Assembly: GCF_943734655.1 (NCBI RefSeq)
Contig: NC_071354.1
Coordinates: 3,197,001-3,261,000 of the forward strand
Reading direction: 5' to 3'
DNA length: 64,000 nucleotides
From: Sabethes cyaneus
Lineage: Eukaryota; Arthropoda; Insecta; Diptera; Culicidae
The translations under genes were made by a program, and so were the position numbers. This document shows positions 58,290 through 64,000 of this stretch, one piece after another. Each line of letters begins with the position of its first letter. The first letter of the stretch is position 1. The notes under the pieces are model-generated. The model saw only the letters and a program-made list of their open reading frames with translations, had not been told where the DNA came from and ran no database searches.

Positions 58290-58495
58290 ATTAGCCGAGT
58301 AACGACACTGCTCTAACAAGCTAGTCGTTGCATGTTCGAATCTTGACTAGGAAAGGCTGTTAGAGTCCGTAGGATCCTGGCTTTAATCCCGCAATTGACT
58401 TGTACTCTAATAGCTGGCTGCAAAGCCTGTCGAATAAAAACAGAACGTCACGTTCCGAAAGTCAATTGTAGCAGGTAAGCTTTGCCTTGCTAACA
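58290..58495 (+). mobile_element. SINE-B copy
   Basis: CGTTGCATGTTCGAATCTTG (B box), GGAAAGGCTGTTAGAGTC, CTCTAATAGCTGGCTGCAAA, CCTGTCGAATAAAAACAGAA and GTAGCAGGTAAGCTTTGCCT run collinear with the 11583 copy. Confidence 0.72.
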
Positions 58496-60989
58496 ACCGA
58501 ACCGTAAAATTTTAAGCATAGACGGAAATTGGTAAAAAACGCATATCAAACATATGGGTTATTGAAGTTATTCGTGGTTGGACTACTAAATCTCTAAAAC
58601 GTTGACATCTTTAATATTTTCAACGCTAATATCAAGACTTATACAGATTGATTTAAGTTGAAGTAATGATGAATTCCTACATGTTTCCAGTGGAGTGCAA
58701 ATATATCTATCAATGTTTCCGGTTCCAAAAAAACAAAATTCGGTTAACTTGATAAGACAATTCGCGACTTTTTTCCGCTGGCAGATTTCACAAACTTCCG
58801 AAAACACAATCAGCCGTGTAGGTACGAGCGCAGATGTTTGCCGCACACCAAAAATCCTTCCCCGGCAGACACGAACCACCCCGCCCACCCAGTCGAGGAG
58901 CTCTTTAAACAACACGCAGCGAAATCTACCTTATTTATTTATATTTTTAAATTCGGAATCTCCCTCTCGCTAACCCACTGTCTTCATTCTGACCTCCGCA
59001 GGGGTGTTGTGTATATGTTCACCTTTCGCTGAAATCAGTGTGCGGAGAATAGGGTGACCAAAAACAACGGGAAAATTCAAACGAAAAACGAGCGTGAAGA
59101 GGCGGTTGCTCGACCCCTCCCCCTGGACTCCTGGTCGACCGAATACAAAGTGTGGGTGTTTCGAGCAAAAAAAAAACATTGCAAATTTTCGCAGCACAGC
59201 TAGACATTTCTCCGTGTGTATGCATACGCCAAACACACACTTACATTGCTGCACTAATATGATCCGTGACCACTAAAATTCAATCGCCGCTGACTTAAGT
59301 ATTCCGACCGACCTACACAATTCCGGAAACTTCAGTGTATATGTGCGAAAGGCAGTCTAGAGGAAAATATTTGAATGTTTATACTTCTTTTATCAGTCGA
59401 CATGCTCCCACAGCGGTGTTGTAGAACGATGCACGACCAGGAATAGCCACTGAATAGTATACCGACCGTAGTATACATACCAATGCAGTGTACTAGTGTA
59501 GTGAAACACTGAACCCGAAACGTCGCTACTCGTGATGCTACTAATGCGGGTACTACGCAATGAGCGCATTGGTGTCTATCGTCGACCAGATTTCTGATGC
59601 CTATCTGTAGAGTCGTGGCGAGATAATAGCGATAACAAAATATTGCGAATATTCCCGGAATCGGCTGAGCTGCGTGTGACACAAAGAAGTAGCAGCGTGC
59701 GCCAGTTCCGATAAAAGTACCTCTTTGTTCACGGACTACGTCTTGGCCTTCATGACATTTTGAATTCCACATACCGCCCATTTGGAAACGGGTTCTCCGT
59801 GCTAGACACCGACGACAGGTACTACTAACATTGTTTAACCTCATTGTAATGGCCTTGGTTATTATTTTCACAGGTGGAGAGCGATTGATAAGTTAAAACT
59901 CACATCGACGATGTAAACGTTTGGTTAATCTCGTGACTTTAATGCAGCTATGCAGTATTTTACTATTGCATTTCATAAACTTTTACACTAGCTTTATGTT
60001 GTGAAAGAATCCAATTTAATGTTCGTCACTATGTTAAAACCCGTACCCTACTGTCGGAAACGGACAAAAAGCACCGATCGCAGCTATCGCCCTGATGTTA
60101 AATTTATCCATTACTGATTAAACAGCGCAAAGCAAATTTCCACTCGCCCAGTTTTCCAGTTTCTTCCAACACTGTCGCCGTCGATTTACATACTTACTTA
60201 TCCACCCATGTCTCGGCAAGCTACCGGCTTATTTCCCAGCTGCAAGCCATGCATTGCACATTGATAAGCAGAAAATCCCAACTTCGATTATTTCCTCCGC
60301 GCTTCGATCTATACAGCACAGTGCAAATGCGACGCGAGAGCTGTGGTTGGACCGAGGCGAAAAACAAAATCCGCATTAACTGAGCTTAAGTCCGCCGTGT
60401 GTTCTCAAACGTTGATGTTTACTTTCCGATCCCTGTTTTTCGAAAGTGTGAATTGATGGTTGGCATTCGATGTCATAGGTTTCAACCGATTGATAATAAT
60501 CGGTTCGTCTAATCATGTCAAGTTGGTCGGCCAGAATGAGAACGAAAGTAAAACCTCAAACTAAATACTCAAGTTGTTCGTTTTAAGGGGACATAAACGA
60601 CTAAAATTTTCGGAAACGTAATAAATTTTTTATTTCAGATTTTGATTCTGCAGTCTTTTCCGCTTATTTTGATACTAATTTTGTAATGATCCGACCGCGG
60701 GAAGTGACCGGAAAAGGATTGAACACATGAGCATTTCCGTGCGGCGTGGAACAACCTCAACGGAATAAAACGCCGCTCCTGTAAAACCACGATTTTCGAA
60801 CTTTATGTACCTTTTTCTCAGAAACTACACAACGTATCGGACCAAACTTTTTTTTGTTTTGTTGGTAGAAGCTTGGCAAAGACTATTATAACTTTTGAGC
60901 TTTGTAAACTAAACATAGCTTGAGAAAAAAGAAGAAGAAAAAAAGATGGCTGAACAAATTAAAATTTGTCTTCTTTTTCTTTCTTTTCT
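58496..60989. other. 2.5 kb with no recognised gene
   Basis: It contains a 179-codon open frame on the minus strand (59871-59332) with no recognisable motif, codon pattern or splice context; probably chance. No repeat ends were identified. Confidence 0.35.
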
Positions 60990-61100
60990 GGCTGTGTTTC
61001 TCCCCCCCCCCCCCTTACCTTTCCACTCTTTTCCCTTCATTTTCCAAAAAAAATTTCATTACTTTCCCCTACCGTCCCCTCATCAATTGTAGAACCATAG
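60990..61100 (+). repeat. SINE-A 3' fragment
   Basis: A C run followed by TTACCTTTCCACTCTTTTCC, CTTTCCCCTACCGTCCCCTC and ATCAATTGTAGAACCAT matches the 3' third of the SINE at 8385-8828 (opposite strand there). Confidence 0.68.
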
Positions 61101-61135
61101 TATCAAAAATAGTTAATAAAATATGTTAGAAAATT

Positions 61136-61690
61136 CTCACGACTACCCGCAAAGTGCAAACCAAACGTCGGTGTGAAACCCATGATCGTCAACTGCGGGT
61201 AAAGCTCATTCGGTAAGTCAAGGCTAATCCCAATATCTCAGACTGATTTGAAGAAAAAACTTAATGTTGGCTACTATACTGTGCGGCGAATTTGGAAGGC
61301 TACAGGTGTTACCGAGCAAATGGCCAGAATTCGGGCATGTAAGTTGTACGACCAGGTGCTGACGAAACGCGATGGAACATGGAAGTGAAACTTATGCGAA
61401 AGCCGATTACAACTAATTATCGTGGGTCAAGTTCTTCAAGGCTCCTACTCGCGGGATGGTTCCTAGCGGATGCAAGCTTGTTTTAGCGGATAATTTCGTG
61501 AAAAAATGTATGATTTGGCTAGGGACGAATTCCTGTGGCAAGAAAACTTACATAGAAAACCAAAGGGAGTGCCTCTTCAAACAGATTCTACCCTTCAGTA
61601 AGACTTACTATAGTCCAATTACGTTTTGACAATATCTATATAGCTTGCCGCCATTGCAACAAGGACATACTTACAGAGACTACAGATTGA
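61136..61690 (+). mobile_element. mariner-type (DD37E-like) transposase relic
   Basis: Shifting plus-strand frames give RQLRVKLIR, KANPNISD, EKLNVGYYTVRRIWKATGV, MARIRACKLYDQVLTKRDG, then ETYAKADYN, LVLADNFVKKCMIWLGTNSC and RECLFKQILPF. The order and spacing fit the helix-turn-helix and catalytic core of an IS630/Tc1/mariner transposase of the mosquito DD37E group; the last acidic motif is not readable. Frameshifts and stops are numerous. Terminal repeats not found. Confidence 0.72.
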
Positions 61691-63504
61691 ACTCAAGTTT
61701 TTATTACCCATACTTTTGTAACTTCTAACTTTCTTAAAGTTAAAAAAAGAATCGTTTTTTTATGAGGCGCTATATCGCTATATATATGGGCGATAATGAA
61801 CCGGAAGCTGAAGATGAAGGGAGCATTGGGAGATGATAAACATTGGTCGGAAATTGAATTGATGGAATCGGCTGACCAAGACCATGACTGAAGAAGGTGT
61901 GCGTTAGCTTCCTTCGAATCCAATTAATGATTTGTTTCAGTTTTTCATGAAATATTTTGTGTATATGATGTATTGCGTCTTTATGTTGCCGCTATTCGCA
62001 TAACAGTTCCATCTCCAGAGAAACTGGGAACGTTATGCGAAAGACGGCAGTATATAGGAATACGGAATACATCGTATAAGCAAAATAGCAAGCGCTACGT
62101 GAATACCCCTAATGTTAATTTCTTTGTAGTTAGGAAGTGTTTCGATTGAAAGAATGGTTTCAAATATATACGCATCCGAATATGTCCGTTTCTAAATAAC
62201 CTAAGATTTACATTTGATGGAAGGAAAATGTCAAGCTAATAAATTAGGCCTAATAAAAAGGTTCAGATACACTGAGGTGGAACACGTACCATTAACTCCA
62301 ATTTAAGTCCAAATGGTTTATAACAAATCGTCCAATGTTTATTACGTGGGACAGGATAGAACTAGATTGTTCCCTCGATAGGATTATTTTAATTAGTCTA
62401 TAGCACAATTTTATTTCACTGTCAGTTTGCTTCTCGCATTATCCAATATTTGCATATATTTTCCCCTTGTTATTGCCCGTTTCAAATATTAAGATGTCAA
62501 ACAGATGGAATCTTAACAAAATGCGTATTAGAAATTCATGCTTTAAGGATTATATTTTATCTTAAGATTGTAAAAAGAATGTTCAAACCATAACATTCAC
62601 CACTTTTACTGTCTGAAATAATTCTTGAATCAAAATTGCAATAACTAGATGTTTGAAGTCTTGAGCATAAATTTAGAGAAGAGTTGTATATAATAATGCC
62701 TCACAAGTCTCCATCGGATTTATTTTATTTTCCGCTCGGTGAACGGCCAGCGAAGGTGCCATTTGGTACTTTGGTATCGATCTAATCTAACCTGTGAGTA
62801 AACTAAGTAAGTATTGGCCAGCCGAACTAACACACTTCGGTCAATTGAACGCCCTTAATCGGACCAAGAGGATAGTGGAGGACTCGGGTTCAAATCACAA
62901 TCCCGCAGAAGTCACGAATGAACTGAGCTGAAGTCAAACTGAAGTGGCGAAATAAAAAAAAAGCTGGAAGGCGACCTCTGAAGATTTTGATTGAAAAAAT
63001 GCAACTATTGAAAAAAACTTACCAGGCGGATAGTTCCCGGTTTATTTGTGAAATTCCCTGCTTTTTCCCGGTTTTTTCCCGACTGTTAGTGATTCCCGAT
63101 TTTCCCGACTGAGTGGTCACACTGCGACTGGCTTATTAGCACAGAACAGAAGTGGAAGTAGAAATCCAAACACGTACACGCTACTTTCTACAGATACTAG
63201 CGAACCTGGCGGTGGCGAGTCACTTTTTTCCACGAAAACACACGAACGCATACGAATGCACACGAAAGCATGTGAAAGCTGCTATGCGATTGGCAGCGAG
63301 CGTTCTGCTTATATTGCTGTTATTCGCTTCTGTGCGAAAATCTTCCTAAAGAAAAATGAAAACAAAAAAGACGCTGGTACCAGTTTTGATCGCCGAATCG
63401 TTCGGACTTCCACTTCTGTTCTGTGTTATTAGGCTAGCATCATACCTGGACGCCAACTGGTAGGCAATATAGTTACTATATTGGGAGAGGATGTAAGTAG
63501 GTAG
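61691..63504. other. no gene; short TTCCCGGTTT repeats
   Basis: Mostly AT-rich. At 63030-63105 the words TTCCCGGTTT and TTCCCGACT recur several times, a small imperfect tandem repeat. Nothing else recognised. Confidence 0.4.
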
Positions 63505-63625
63505 TCAGTAGGATCGTGGTACTAACTCCGCAATTGACCTCCACCCCAATAAACGGCTGTGAAATCTGACGATGAAAACGGGTCAAGTTTAAAAGTCGTT
63601 TATACTCAAAGCTTTGTTTTTTGCT
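63505..63625 (+). repeat. SINE-B degenerate copy
   Basis: GTCAGTAGGATCGTGGTACT, CGCAATTGACCTCCACCCCA and AATAAACGGCTGTGAAATCT align with the SINE-B body; the head is poorly preserved. Confidence 0.5.
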
Positions 63626-63734
63626 TACGAGAGAAAACATGAATTAGAATTATTAAAAAAATTTTGCTCTAGCTGAATCGTAGCGCTCCATGATGGAGTA
63701 AACAAATCGTCGATTAATTCCGTGAATTCAACTT

Positions 63735-64000
63735 GCAAACTCACCATTTATTTATAGACTTCAAGGCGGCGTACGATTCAGTTAAATGAAATGAGCTGTG
63801 GTGAATTATGCTTGAACATGGTTTTCCAACAAAACTGATTAGACTCGTTTGTGACGTTGGATGGTTTGAAGCAAGACGGGCTATCAAATTTGTTTTTCAA
63901 CATTGCATTGGCAGGTGTTATTTGAAGTGGTGTTAACCACTGTTCCACAGCTCTGGAAGAGGCGTATACGCATCTTAAGGAGGAAGCTGCGAGGATAGGG
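63735..64000 (+). mobile_element. RTE family B fragment running off the window
   Basis: Nucleotide and protein similarity to the 33-35.5 kb copy: CACCATTTATTTATAGACTT, AAGGCGGCGTACGATTCAGT, GAGCTGTGG, CATGGTTTTCCAACAAAACT, then FNIALAGVI- and HLKEEAARIG-like text up to the last base. It has in-frame stops and an internal deletion of the FADD box. Confidence 0.72.

Noticed and set aside
59332..59871. 179-codon open frame on the minus strand
   Set aside because: No recognisable domain, irregular composition with scattered Cys, no splice or promoter context; most likely a chance frame.

Overview
This is a gene-poor, repeat-rich animal genome segment, most likely from a culicine mosquito; the genus cannot be fixed from sequence alone. 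Evidence is the AT-rich background, long introns, two recognisable insect host genes rich in poly-Gln/Asn/Ser, and dispersed repeats of kinds I know from mosquitoes (RTE, Jockey and I-like non-LTR elements, tRNA-derived SINEs, TA-flanked MITEs, a mariner relic of the DD37E group).

Host genes. (1) A three-exon plus-strand gene of unknown function at 4425-6874 encodes 290 aa, with a poly(A) signal at 7284. (2) A PCM1 (pericentriolar material 1) homologue lies on the plus strand at 10073-31169. I assembled eight coding exons whose phases all agree; they give 2019 aa, close to the length of vertebrate PCM1. A possible alternative promoter and first exon (10498-10792) would swap the N-terminus for a hydrophobic segment. 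(3) A TAB2/TAB3 homologue (TAK1-binding adaptor) lies on the minus strand at 43850-41508: three coding exons, 737 aa, with an N-terminal CUE domain, a coiled coil and a C-terminal NZF zinc finger. Genes 2 and 3 are convergent, separated by about 10 kb of retrotransposon remains.

Repeats. 1-4400 holds a Jockey 3' end with a MITE inserted in it, a foldback element and a TAATC-rich block. 7.5-9.2 kb holds a TA-flanked MITE and a second copy of the first MITE that carries a SINE inside it; the uninterrupted copy at 685 supplies the empty site. The first long PCM1 intron contains a nearly full RTE-type retrotransposon (family A). The 8.8-kb intron contains a TIR element of about 3.2 kb that carries a nested tandem-repeat array, two microsatellite blocks, a short minisatellite and an inverted RTE (family B). 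The intergenic region 31-41 kb has a mostly complete RTE-B copy and several fragments. From 44.6 kb to the end I found no host gene, only relics: I-like RNase H fragments, a Gypsy gag relic, SINEs, RTE fragments in both orientations and a decayed mariner transposase.

There is no bacterial-style system (operon, CRISPR, defence island). The points most worth checking are the alternative PCM1 promoter and splice choices, the unrecognised first gene with its possible read-through into PCM1, the nested SINE-in-MITE, and the TIR element with an internal array. All gene models are ab initio readings without transcript evidence.
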